Source of the DNA: Proales similis
Lineage: Eukaryota > Rotifera > Eurotatoria > Ploima > Proalidae
Length of the DNA: 64,000 nucleotides
Assembly (NCBI GenBank): GCA_019059635.1
Contig: JAGVRJ010000003.1
Span: 2,852,001 to 2,916,000 of the forward strand
Reading direction: 5' to 3'
How positions within the stretch are numbered: position 1 is the first letter of the stretch; each line of letters starts with the position of its first letter. A model generated the notes under the pieces. It was given only the letters and a program-made list of their open reading frames with translations, did not search any database and was not told the DNA's origin. The translations under genes were made by a program, and so were the position numbers. Positions 51,101 to 61,726 of this stretch are shown piece by piece.

Positions 51101-54100
51101 CAGAGGCTGTGTTGAAGCACTAACTGCTCCGCATCACTAACTCCGTCCCGATCCCTTTGCCTAGTCCTAACCTAAACGATGTCATCAGTCTAACCAACTG
51201 GTTGTCTCTGCTCGACTGCAACTAATTCGGTTTTTCTCCTCGCAATCAAGGATCGACCACAATGCATTCTACGAAATTATCGACTCGATGCCCGACTTTC
51301 CTCAGCGGCGCAAATCGATCCCGCTGGTCACCGATCTGGTAAGTGGCTCAAATTACTCGTCCTTCCAATTCAACGACATTCATTCAAATCAATTCGTACA
51401 TTACAGGCATTACCAGCAGCAACCAATCGTCCCACAGGTGTACCTGCTACGAGACAGACGCTCAATGACGAGGAGCTTGTAAGCATCAGCATCTCTCCAG
51501 CAACCAAATATAAATGAATTTTTAATCAATTTGAAAAGAAAATGCACGTGTACAAGAAGACACTGCAGGCCTTAATTTATCCGATTTCATTAACGACTCC
51601 GCACGACTTTGAGATCGGAAATTTCACATCGCCGACGTACTGCTACGAGTGTCAGGGTTTGCTCTGGGGCCTGGCACGTCAAGGGCTCAAGTGCAAAGAG
51701 TGCGGCGTAAAATGTCACGAAAAATGCAAAGATCTTCTCAACGCCGACTGCCTTCAGCGTAAGCCATCGCAATTAAGAGTCTAATTTGATATATTGATGA
51801 ATCGAGTTTATTTTCTTTTTGCCGCTTATTTAAAGGCCGAGCGCAAAAGAGCTCCAAGCACGGCGCCGAAGACAAGACCAAAAATCTAATGGAGGCCATG
51901 AAGGACAAAATGAAAGTCAGAGAGATGAACAAAAGAGAGCTGTTCGAGCTCATCCGAGAGGTGTTTGAGGTCGATGAGAAATCCCACTCGGGACACACGA
52001 AAGCAGTGAAGCAGAGCGTCCTCGACGGAACGTCTAAGTGGTCGGCCAAATTGACCATAACTGTGAAATGCGCGCAAGGCTTGATTGCCAAGGACAAGTC
52101 CGGTAGCAGCGATCCATACGTCACTGTGCAAGTGGGCCGAGTGAAAAAGCGCACCAAAACCGTCTATTCCAATCTGAATCCGGTCTGGGACGAGAAGTTT
52201 CTGTTGTGAGTAGACTGTTGCCTTGGCTTGGCCACTCGCCGACTCGGTCGCTAAAGTTTCGCTTCGAAGCGAGTGCCACAACTCGAGCGACAGAATCAAA
52301 GTCCGCGTCTGGGACGAAGATGACGACATACGGGCAAAGCTGATGCAAAAGCTCACACGCGAGTCGGACGATTTCCTTGGCCAGACCATCATCGAGGTTC
52401 GAACCCTAAGCGGTGAAATGGATGTCTGGTATAATCTCGGTAAGGCAGCGTCTCATGTCGCTCCTTAGAGTGCGCGCCTTCTCATTGCTGTCCATGCTCG
52501 GCTCGTTTAGAAAAGCGAACTGACAAGTCGGCTGTATCCGGTGCTATTCGACTGCAAATCAGCGTAGAGATCAAGGGCGAGGAAAAGGTGGCGCCTTATC
52601 ACATCCAATACACTTGTCTGCATGAAGTGAGTGCCCATCTGCTTGTCAGACGGCTTTCGATCGGCTCTGAATCAAACATTTTCAATTTAGAACCTGTTTT
52701 ACTATTTGTGCGAGCACAACAGCGGTAAAGTGCGCATTCCGGAAACCAGAGGGGTAAGCGTGTGTGAACAGCACAAGGGTCTCGTTCGGACGCTTCTAAC
52801 TAGAAACGCCTTAAAAAAGGACGACTCGTGGAAAGTCTATTTCGAAGGGACCGCACAAGAGATTGTGGACGAGTTTGCCATTCGCTACGGCATTGAGTCC
52901 ATCTATCAGGCAATGACGCACTTTTCTTGCCTATCGTCCAAATACACTTGTCCCGGAGTACCAGCGGTCATGAGCGCTCTGCTCGCCAACATAAACGCGT
53001 ACTATGCGCACACGACGGCGACGAACGCGGTCTCTGCTTCCGATCGCTTCGCTGCGTCCAATTTCGGCAAAGAGAAATTCGTCAAACTGCTTAATCAGCT
53101 TGAGAACTCGCTGCGCATCGATTTGTCAATGTACCGAACTAACTTTCCGAGCTCGAGCGCCGAACGACTGCAAGATCTCAAGTCGACCGTCGACCTCCTC
53201 ACTAGCATTACATTCTTCCGAATGAAGGTGCAAGAGCTGGCCAGTCCGCCTCGTGCGAGCGCCACTGTGATCAAGTGCGTTACATCTTGTCAAGAGGCCA
53301 CCTATCGCTTCCTGTTCGAGAACTGCTACGAACTCTACCAGCGCAACTTTGCCAATGCCGATCCGAACGTGGCAGCCATTGCGCCCAACGTGGTGGTCAC
53401 TACCTCAGAGAACAAAGACGGCCAGAGTGAGCAAAAGGACTCGGTCGATCCGGACGAGTTCGGGCCTTTGTGCACCAAGAACCTTGACTTTTGGTCGAAC
53501 CTCATCAACTTGATATTTTCGGTGATCGACGAAGACAAGAGCGTCTACGGCCAATATCTCAATCAGTTCCCCAACGAGCTCAACGTGGGCAATCTGGCAT
53601 CAGTGACCATGTGGAACGAGTTCTCCAAAGACCTGGAAATCGCCTTGCAGGAGCACAACAAGATTCCGATTCAGAAACGAGTGATCAAAAGCCCTCAGTA
53701 CATGAACCTTCACTTTCGCGTCAAGCTCTTTTACAACCAGTACGTGAAGCCCGCTCAGCCCAACGAGAGCGTGTTCGACTACTGCTCGTGGTTTGAGCCG
53801 TTCGTCATGAACTGGCTGAACGACAACGACGACATCTCAATGGAATATCTACACAACGCGTACGAAAAAGACAAACAGCTGAGCTTTCAGCAGACCTCCG
53901 AGCATTGCTTCTTTTCCTCGTCTGTGGTCGACGTGTTCACTCAGCTCAATCAGTGCTACGACGTCATAAAAAAGCTCGAGTGTCCGAACGAAGAAGTGCA
54001 AAACAACTACTTGCGTCGATTCGCGCTCAGCATCACCAAAATCCTGCTCGGCTACTCGAACATCGTCAGGCGCGAGTTTTCTCACTTTGCGCGTCAAGAG

Positions 54101-55366
54101 CAAGTCGCCTGCATTTTGATAAACAACATTCAGCAGATGCGCGTTCAGCTTGAGAAAACGTTCGAGGCCATGGGCGGCCAGAGCCTGGACCCGGAGGCGT
54201 CCGATATGCTAAACGACCTTCAATCGCAGCTGTCCAAGGTTATCGACGAGCTGAGCGCCATGTACGCCAAAAGTCTCGAGCCAGTTGTGCAGAAGCCTTG
54301 TCTCGAGGTCAGCAAACTGCTCCAGAATGTCAAGGGAACTGGCCAGGTCACACAAAAGCAGATTCAGGGCGACGCTGATCTCGTCATCAATCCGCTTCTC
54401 GACGCTCTTCACAACATACTCAGTCAGTTTGCCAAGCTCTGTGACAAAACGGTGCTCAAGCGCTTGCTGAAGGAGCTGTGGAAGCTGGTGATCAACAATC
54501 TGGAGAAGACAGTCATATTGCCGCCAATATCAGACAAAGGCCTCCTTCAGCTGTCGGCCAACACCAAGATCGAAGACGCTTACAAGTTTCTGGTTAGCGG
54601 CGATGCACTTAGGTCAAACGAGCGCAACCTGTCGCCTCGTCAGTGCAGTGTGATGGAGAGCGCACTCGAGCAAATAAAGAGCTTCTTCCACGCGAACGGA
54701 GACGGCCTGAAGAAATCGTTCATCGAGAAGAGCGCCGAGCTCTCCAGTCTTCACTACGCTCTTTCGCTCTACACTCAAACGACCGACTCGTTGATAAAAA
54801 CGTTTGTCAAGACGCAGAACAATCAGGACCAGCCGACCATGAACGAAAAGTTTGGCGAGCTCTCTATTCAAATCGACGTGTTCACTCATCCGGTCACCGG
54901 TGAGCACAAGGTGTCGGTGAAAATCGTCGCTGCAAACGCGCTCAAATGGCGCACCAAGAGCATGTTCCAGCCGTTTGTCGAGTGCACCATGTGCGGGCCG
55001 TATCTGGGCGATAAAAAGCGACAAATGAAGACCAAGTCAAAGTCGAACAACTGGTCGCCCAAGTTCAACGAGACTTTTCATTTCGCCATGGGCAACGAAG
55101 AGCCCGCCAACATGTACGAGCTTCACATTTGTGTGAAGGACTACTGCTTCGCCAGAGAGGACAAGACCGTGGGCATAAACGTGATCAAGCTGGGCAATGT
55201 GGTCGAGCATGGCTCTTATGCCTGCTGGCTCCCGCTCGGCTCGCGTGTCCATATGGACGACACCGGCTGGACAATTCTTCGCATCCTCTCGCATCGCACC
55301 AACGACGAGCTCGCGCGCGAGTTTGTGCAGCTCAAGTCAGCCCAGCGGCACAAAGAAGACGTCTGA
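45152..55366 (+). CDS. unc-13: UNC-13/Munc13 synaptic vesicle priming factor
   Basis: The longest gene in the window. The C2A domain is coded by 45152-45173, 45242-45371, 45453-45572 and following exons ([39 protein letters not shown]). Linker exons include 47894-48598 and 50240-50310. Conserved [14 protein letters not shown] lies at 51251-51339. The C1 domain (51596-51757) has [26 protein letters not shown]2B follows, with calcium-site Asp in DKSGSSDPY and WDEDDD. The MUN domain, with [20 protein letters not shown], is almost all in one 2.5-kb exon from 52820. The final C2C domain contains [14 protein letters not shown] and the end runs [15 protein letters not shown]. The protein opens syntaxin and templates SNARE assembly at active zones, regulated by calcium and diacylglycerol. 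C2A implies RIM binding. Exons between 46.4 and 47.9 kb are uncertain. Confidence 0.93.
48871..49461 (+). CDS. Open reading frame inside an unc-13 intron, unrecognised
   Basis: 196 codons from ATG 48871 ([20 protein letters not shown]) to a stop at 49461. It lies between the unc-13 exons ending at 48598 and starting at 50240, on the same strand. The composition is ordinary for a protein ([39 protein letters not shown]), with balanced hydrophobic residues and no repeats, unlike chance frames in this window. It could be a nested gene or an alternative terminal exon giving a short UNC-13 N-terminal isoform. No family is recognised. Confidence 0.35.
   Translation: MQSRQASFFSKKLPNDRTTDVAARSFDLEWDRYRDFEQRSECDLLSNYDLNEYMSELTRLKFLEFDLSPELDASTLAMFERRLSLYPSAASANSRNLSDKNNDSDGVYHSMPDLRLFSGACFKLEPISNEKSSRSLELACIHGSLNQFGNYQISYVRRRALQSAFEPGPVQKLRRFIIQFGLRLKQFLESLKIGSD
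50583..50902 (+). CDS. unc-13: Alternative first coding exon of unc-13 (short isoform)
   Basis: Starts [20 protein letters not shown] and runs open to a GTGAGC donor after SSVQAS-AG. Its phase (2) is the same as that of the exon ending at 50310, so it splices in frame to the exon at 51251 (reading [16 protein letters not shown]). The segment contains a basic patch ([11 protein letters not shown]). The product would lack C2A and keep C1, C2B, MUN and C2C, like the short UNC-13 forms of worms and the C2A-less forms of other animals. Confidence 0.55.
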
Positions 55367-56009
55367 CGGTCGAAAATCAATTTTATTCAATTAGTTCGTA
55401 GAGCAGACTCGCTGACCACTAATCAGCGCCAACTCATCCTCTTCTGTTTCTCTCTTGTTAGTCTCTTAAAATCGCTGTTTAAGTTTCTCTCGTCGAGACG
55501 ATTCGATTGATAAACCAATGCGCAATACAGTCACGATTGTTGATTTTAATTTACGTTTCGTTTGCTTTTTAAAATTAAGAATTCTTTATTTCGTCTCTTT
55601 TCAACTTTTTTTCTTCCACTTTTGTTCGATATTTTGCATTACGTTCAAACATGAATTCGATCTATTTATTTTTATGGCTCTCTATCTCTCTGTTCAAATT
55701 CGACTATGTGGAAAAATAAAATGCTTTTCACAAAGAACAGCTTCGTCTACATTTTGCATTTTAATCTTCTTGTGAACCAAGATAAGATGAAATGGCTTGG
55801 AGCGAGCGCCGGCTCCCTTAGCATGCAAGCCTTGAACTCAACAGATGTTACAACGAAGCATTCTATTCTCTCGCGCCTGATCAAAATGAAATGGAGAAAA
55901 AAAAGAACGAGATTGGCTCGTTGTGCATCGATCGATTGCTTCAAGCTCGATAACCTCGAACGCCGTATAAATTTGAATGCGAATGATGAAAATTTAAAAT
56001 ATTCGCAAA
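55367..56009. other. Spacer between unc-13 and fibrinogen-like gene 2
   Basis: AT-rich unc-13 3'UTR with AATAAAA near 55714, then the promoter of the next gene with a TATA box at 55966. Open frames here are short and of biased composition. Confidence 0.4.
55966..55973 (+). promoter_or_regulatory. TATA box of fibrinogen-like gene 2
   Basis: TATAAATT begins 44 nt before the ATG at 56010. Confidence 0.5.
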
Positions 56010-57821
56010 ATGAGGATCATTCTGTCCGCATTACTTTTTTCAGTTTTAATTGCACGCTCTCTGGCCGGAGACGATCGATGGCATTGGCACCACTCTACCG
56101 GGCATTTCGGGACAAACACTGCTTTCCAAGATACGACATCATTAACTATAAATCTCGCTGAGTCAACAGAAGGGCCAACAGGAACTGCTTCGTTTGGTTC
56201 AACCGAGACGTCCCCATCTGAATCGCCATCCACAGCTGAAACGTCATTCACATCGGAAACTTCCACTCAAGTGACCACCAGACTCACGTCCACGACCAGG
56301 CCGACCTCCACTGAGGCGACAATCGCTTGGCTAACGACTGGCGTCGCGCCTGATGTCAACTTGGCGACACATCATGTCGAATTCTCGTCCAATCTGGTCC
56401 TCGCTTGGGAAAAGTGCGGTGTTCAGGCCAAAGGCGTTCGAAGTAAAATTTTCCAGACGAGCCAAGTGACGTTCTGGTTTGAGCCGTCAATCAACAGCTT
56501 GATAATCGAGACCAGCACTTCTGCTCAGCCATCTGTGGTGCCATTCGGCGACACATTGGTCGACATTCTTTTCATCGATTTTAGCATTCCGGGCACCGTT
56601 CAGATCTATGTCGACTGTCCGTCGGTGCCGCGCAAGCGACTAACCTGGCGGTCAGAGGTTCTTAATCACCTCAAAGTCCTGACTTTGTTCAAGAACACGC
56701 AAGCCTTTGCCAGTATGCAGCTTGCGCTCAGCACATATGTGTGCCGTGAGTCAATTTATGTGGTGCCAGGTTCAATTCTACATTTGAGCGGACAGCTCTC
56801 AAGCATCAATACGATCATCCTGTTCCAGTTCACTGTCGACACCCACTTGTTCTCGCTGAGTGTGAACAACGGCCACCTCCAGCTTCTCTCGTCCAACGGA
56901 CAAATTGTCAACATTCACTTGAACGGGCAAATCACTTCATCGGGCGTGTTCCTCGTGTTCACTTCCGGCGGAGTTTATGTGCATCTCTCGTGCCCGTACA
57001 ATCGACCCCATGACGGCCTATGGAGCACGTCGATATTTGGCTCCAGAATCAAAATTGAGACCTCGATCCAGCATCTGATCGGTAGCACTGCTTCGCCCGT
57101 CTGGCTTAATATGTTCTGCAGTAACTATGAGCTCGCCGGCCTGGCGTCCAATCAAACATGTGTCTCCTCATCAGTGATCATTCAGACCACACAAGTGATC
57201 AACATGGCCAACGAACTTGCGGTCCAGTACCTTCCGACCAAACCAGATTTGGACGCTTTCCAGATTGTGGAGAGCGCCGTTTCTCCTTTCTTCACTCTGG
57301 GAATACTCGCGCAACCACTGCAGCGAGTTTTGATTGCCTCAAGACACCACGCGCCCATTCAATTTTTCAACAGGAAATATTCCGAATACGAGCAGGGCTT
57401 CAGTGACGGTGTCTCCAACTTTTGGATCGGCTTGGAGGCCATGAACAGGATCACAGCGGACAACTCATTTCAAATTCTGATCGAAGTCTACTCCATCTCA
57501 AGGGTCTACAATGAGCAATACAGTTCATTCAAGGTCGGCAATAGTTCTACTGGCTACCAGCTGTCTCTAGGCAGTCTTACCCGTGGCTATAACAATTATT
57601 TTGCAAATCGCAAACATCACCAGTTCTCCGCCTTCGATAAGGGACCTCGAAGAATGGAGGCCTATCAATTCCTTGGGGGCTTCTGGCACCATTCAACTGG
57701 CTACAAAGACTATTGCTTTAGCTGTGAAGATGGTAGCACCAATTCGGAATCATACTTTAACAATAGAATCGATTTCACTACGATTCAAACGTTCAGTACA
57801 AGAATGTTCTTGCTACGTTGA
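56010..57821 (+). CDS. Secreted protein with degenerate fibrinogen-like C-terminal domain, copy 2
   Basis: Intronless, 603 aa. The signal peptide MRIILSALLFSVLIARSLAG is followed by about 100 Ser/Thr-rich residues (mucin-like, likely O-glycosylated), longer than in copy 1. The conserved region starts VLAWEKCGVQAK and WFEPSINSLIIET, includes GQLSSINTIILFQF, and ends in the fibrinogen-like part: YEQGFSDGVSNFWIGLEAMN, FQILIEVY, FSAFDKGP, GGFWHHS and YCFSCED. Pairwise it follows copy 1 (16232-17905, opposite strand, 38 kb away) over almost the whole length outside the linker. The normal FReD calcium-site and C-terminal Cys pattern is only partly recognisable, so carbohydrate binding cannot be assumed. 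Confidence 0.75.
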   Translation: MRIILSALLFSVLIARSLAGDDRWHWHHSTGHFGTNTAFQDTTSLTINLAESTEGPTGTASFGSTETSPSESPSTAETSFTSETSTQVTTRLTSTTRPTSTEATIAWLTTGVAPDVNLATHHVEFSSNLVLAWEKCGVQAKGVRSKIFQTSQVTFWFEPSINSLIIETSTSAQPSVVPFGDTLVDILFIDFSIPGTVQIYVDCPSVPRKRLTWRSEVLNHLKVLTLFKNTQAFASMQLALSTYVCRESIYVVPGSILHLSGQLSSINTIILFQFTVDTHLFSLSVNNGHLQLLSSNGQIVNIHLNGQITSSGVFLVFTSGGVYVHLSCPYNRPHDGLWSTSIFGSRIKIETSIQHLIGSTASPVWLNMFCSNYELAGLASNQTCVSSSVIIQTTQVINMANELAVQYLPTKPDLDAFQIVESAVSPFFTLGILAQPLQRVLIASRHHAPIQFFNRKYSEYEQGFSDGVSNFWIGLEAMNRITADNSFQILIEVYSISRVYNEQYSSFKVGNSSTGYQLSLGSLTRGYNNYFANRKHHQFSAFDKGPRRMEAYQFLGGFWHHSTGYKDYCFSCEDGSTNSESYFNNRIDFTTIQTFSTRMFLLR

Positions 57822-57960
57822 AACTAGAAAATTAAACGTCAAGTCGAACTTAGTTTTCAGAAATAAACAAGTCATCGATCGCTCAGTCGTAAAGTAACTG
57901 GCAGTCGAAAATGCCCTTTTTCTCTCTCTCTATAGAAGCGTTTCGTTTCGGCTTTTAATT

Positions 57961-60900
57961 TTATTCAATTTCGCCCGAAAGTCTTGCAATGAAGCGTTCA
58001 AGTCGTTGTTCTACTTTTTGCTCGAATTTGTGCTTGCTGTTGAGCATGAAATGCTCGACAAACAGCCTAGAGGAAAGAACGCAATCAGAGCAATTCAGCG
58101 AAAAAATTTGAACGATTTGGCCTCTTACCTCAGAGCGTTTCGCAGAGCTTTTTGCTTTTTGTCGCGCAGCACTTTGACTGTGATGAACTCAAACAGCTGA
58201 TCGTCAATCTGAGTCATCAGACTCTCGATCAGGTTGCGCAAAAACTGAAGAAGACGCGAATTCATTTCGCCAAATTGAATGTTCTAGACGGGCAAAGCCG
58301 ATGGTCAGAGTTGGTCAACGCAGGGTTCTCACACTTCAACTCACCTTCAATACAGTTATCGGTAGTGCGGAATTGGCGATCAAAGTGGCCACCAAAAGTG
58401 CCAGATTGCCCAGTTTCCTCTCGCTCATTTCGGCCAGCAGTTTAAACTTGTCCCAGCAGTGGAACTGGGTCGTTATCTTTGTTGGGAAGCTTGAAGCCTG
58501 CCAACGACTAAGCTCGTTAAGAAAGTTCTTACTTTGAAGCGTCGCTCTGTCTCACAGAATCGCTTGAGCAGTAGAGCGTAGTAGGGATTGAACCGCTTCT
58601 CGTTCAAACAGCAGTGCATCAGGACGTAGACGATTTCTCGTTCCTGCTGCTTTTTCAGCGAGAGTTTCATCAGCTTGTTAAAAGCGTCCGTGTAGTCTTC
58701 GGCCGAAAGCGCAATGCAGAATATTGTCTTTCGGATGTCAGTGTTCATATGCTGGGCTCGAGCAAGCTCGAGCAGCTTGGAGCTGAATGCAAGGCCTGAA
58801 TGCTGTTCTGGCTGCTCTTCGGCTCGCTCGCGTTCAGCCGAGTTCCAGGCCGAGCCGACAATCCACCATCTGCCTTGTTCGTTCGCTTTCATCAGATCGC
58901 CGAGTGCCACGTTGAGCAATACCTTTTCCTCCTTCACATAGGCGCGCATGTTCTTGCGCAGCTGCTCCACCGGCTCAAGATCGTAGGCGTCGTGTAATCT
59001 TCTTAAATCGTTGTTTTTTATTGCCTGCAGTGCTTCCATCATGAACTGAAGTCGGCTGTTGAGCGATTCGCTTTTCTCCTTGGCCTCGCTCACGCTCGCT
59101 TGTAAGCCAAGAATCAAATCTTTGAGCGCAGCCGGATCGTCCTTTCGCAGAGCAAAGCCCACGCAGCGTAAGAGCATCAAAATCAGATCAAGAATCTTCT
59201 CCAGCGGCTCGAGATCTCCATCTGTACCGGAGCGTTTGCTCAAACGCTTGGACAGCTGTTCGCTCAGCAAGTCAAACAGAATGACAGAAGAGAATAAGCG
59301 AAAGTGGTAAAGGTATGCCAGAAACAGAACGTAATTGTCCAGGCTCTTGTTTTCTACTTTCAATTCGCTCGGACTGTCCAACGCTTGGACCAGTTGAGTG
59401 ACGAATGTTTGCAAAAGATTGGCGCCCAGCTCCATGCCGACTTGAGCGCTAAGGATGTAAATCACGGCTGCGTGCTCAAGCACCAGCTGTCGCGGAGTGA
59501 CGCTGTTCTTTCTGATCAACGCCGATTGAAGCAGTTCGCTTATTGCCTGAATCAGATCGTGCCGCGGGTACTCGTTCGAGTAGAAAAGTTGAACAATCTG
59601 AGTCGAGATGGGCTGCATGTTGGCGCTACTCAGTCTGTTGAACAAGCCCTTGAGAACTTTGTTCAAGCGACTGAGACGCTGCTTTTCTTCTTCGTTACGG
59701 TTCGCCAAGAGACTCTCGAGTCGTTTGGACGGTGGCACGTATTTGCCCGTGCTCTCCAACAGCCGACCATCTTGACCCACTGGTCGGCCGTAAATGTCTG
59801 TCTTTGTCTCCGACTCGCTTAGTTCTTCCTCATCATGGCTGCATCTGTTGTTTTCGTCATCACCACCTTGGTCCTCTTCGCTCTCGTCGCCATCTTTTTC
59901 TTCATCGTCGTCTTGATCCTCAGATTCTGCTTCACTTTCTGAATCGTTCATCTCCTCGTCTCTGAGACTCTCATCCTCTTCCTCCCCCTCTTCTTCGTCC
60001 TCTTCTCCTTCTTCTACATCCTGATCATCATGCTCGTCATCTTCCACTTCTTCTGACTCTTCATCATCGTCTGTGCCGATCGCCTCATCTAATTCTTCGT
60101 CCTCATCTTCGTCTGTTGTTTCTTTTGCCTGATCTTTCGAGGCCGGCTTTGATTTTTTTCTCGGATTTGGCTCCACAAAGAATCCTTGCTCCTCATCGCT
60201 TTCGCTCTCTTCTTCAGATTCTTCATCCTTTCCTTCCAATCGATCGTCTTGATTTTTTCGACGTTTTACAGACTTGGCACTGCCATTTGACGGTGGGTTC
60301 AGCCAAAGATTTTCTAAGACCGTTTAAGCAAATCCAATCCGGTAGAACAGGTCAAGATAAGTGTGATTTACCTTCCTCTTTGAGCAATTGGCTGCGCTTC
60401 TTCTCGTCGCAAAAGTCGAGCAAATCGGCGAAGCCGTCTTCATAGAAGCCACTCTGATACTTCTTGCTTCCTTTTTTTATTTTGAGCATTTTCTCCAGAC
60501 GCGCTATTTCTCGTTCTTCTTCTCGATTTTCTTCGATCAGCTTCAGCCTGTACGAGTCTTTGGTAGACTCTTCATAGTTTCGCTTCGCCTTCTGGTCTTC
60601 AATTATTTGGCTTTCCAGCATCGCCATTGTTGCGTTCTGGGTCTCCTCGCTCGAACTCATCTCTTCTTCTTCTTCCTCCGCTACTTCATCGTAGACTTCA
60701 GAATCGACATCCTCCTCCTCCTCTTCTTCTTCTTCTTCTATCTTTGGCTGGGCTTGTTTGGGCGCTTCGACTTTCGGCTTTTTGTTCTGTATTTTTTTTC
60801 GGCTTTTCAGATTCTTTTTAATAAAATCGAGTTTGGCGATGATCACCTTTTCATGTCTCGCGTATGCCTCGCGTTTGGCCTTCTTCAATTTCTTGGCCAA

Positions 60901-61035
60901 TTTTCTCTTCTCCTTGCGACTCGGCTCTCTTTTTCTTGTTTCGACTTCCGATGGGGCTTCTCCATGCGCCCTGCTGAACGCCAGCACTTCGTTCCTAATT
61001 CGGTCGAATTTGGACTCTTTATTTGACTTTTTCAT
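57961..61035 (-). CDS. NOM1: NOM1 / Sgd1-type nucleolar MIF4G-MA3 protein
   Basis: Starts MKKSNKESKFDRIRNEVLAF at the first ATG (61035). A Lys/Arg-rich nucleolar-type N-terminus and an acidic Asp/Glu tract (60200-59820) precede GKYVPPSKRLESL. The MIF4G domain follows (LSRLNKVLKGLFNRLSSANM through VGFALRKDD), then GRWWIVGSAWNS and LARAQHMNTDIRKTIFCIAL, which opens the MA3 domain. It ends across three further exons with TTQFHCWDKFKLLAEM, QFGEMNSRLLQFLRN and LFVEHFMLN; the stop is at 57961-57963. The block order matches human NOM1. Yeast Sgd1 and NOM1 act in nucleolar small-subunit ribosome biogenesis, and NOM1 binds DEAD-box helicase eIF4A3 through MIF4G. The strong antisense open frame at 60388-61026 is an artefact of the biased composition. 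Confidence 0.92.
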
Positions 61036-61041
61036 TTTCAA

Positions 61042-61726
61042 ACGAGAGAAATACTTTTGCCCATCTGAGGCCCATGTGAGTATTTACTCGTCAATGCATT
61101 AAAAAGTTCGCGTTTTAACCTGCCGACTAATTGAGCGCTGAGACTCGTTTGACCAATTGATTTTCCTTTCACCGCAACTCATCAACCAAACTATCATTAT
61201 TGGATAGGCCATTTATAAAATCAAAAGGAAATTCATTTCCTGATCGTATAGCAAAACCAATTGCAGTCAACAAATTGGACCTGGCTGGGCCATTTTGACA
61301 TCAACTTGACCAAGCAATCGGCTGGTTTAAAGAGCTTCAACTTAAACTAGTAAGGCGACTCGAGCAGGTTGATAAGACACTTTATTCTTTAGTCGATTGG
61401 ATCTCACAGCAAAACTAAATGAAGTCGAGACGCTTGATTAATAGAACAAGCTGCAGTCGAAAGAGGCCCTAGCAGGAAGCAAACATTAATACACATATAA
61501 ATAGTAGAATTCTGAAAAAAAGAAAGGCAGCTGGAGCAATGGCGCGCGTATTTTATATAAATATAATAATAATATTAATCTCAAAGTAAAGTTATTTACA
61601 CACAGAAGCTTGAACGAGAAGCTTAGGGCGCAAGATGAAAAAGAAAGCAGCGCACTATGCCTAGTACTAACAAAAGGGTGAAGCAGCAACTTATCAGTTC
61701 TAACCACGATCATCTACGCTTTCTAA
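61042..61726. other. Spacer between MRTF 3' end and NOM1 start
   Basis: On the minus strand this is the MRTF 3'UTR followed by the NOM1 upstream region. AT-rich sequence around 61550-61580 may hold the MRTF polyadenylation site. No gene is supported. Confidence 0.35.

Noticed and set aside
60388-61026. 212-codon plus-strand open frame rich in Phe/Leu
   Set aside because: It is the antisense of the Lys/Glu-rich NOM1 N-terminus; such composition keeps the opposite strand free of stops.
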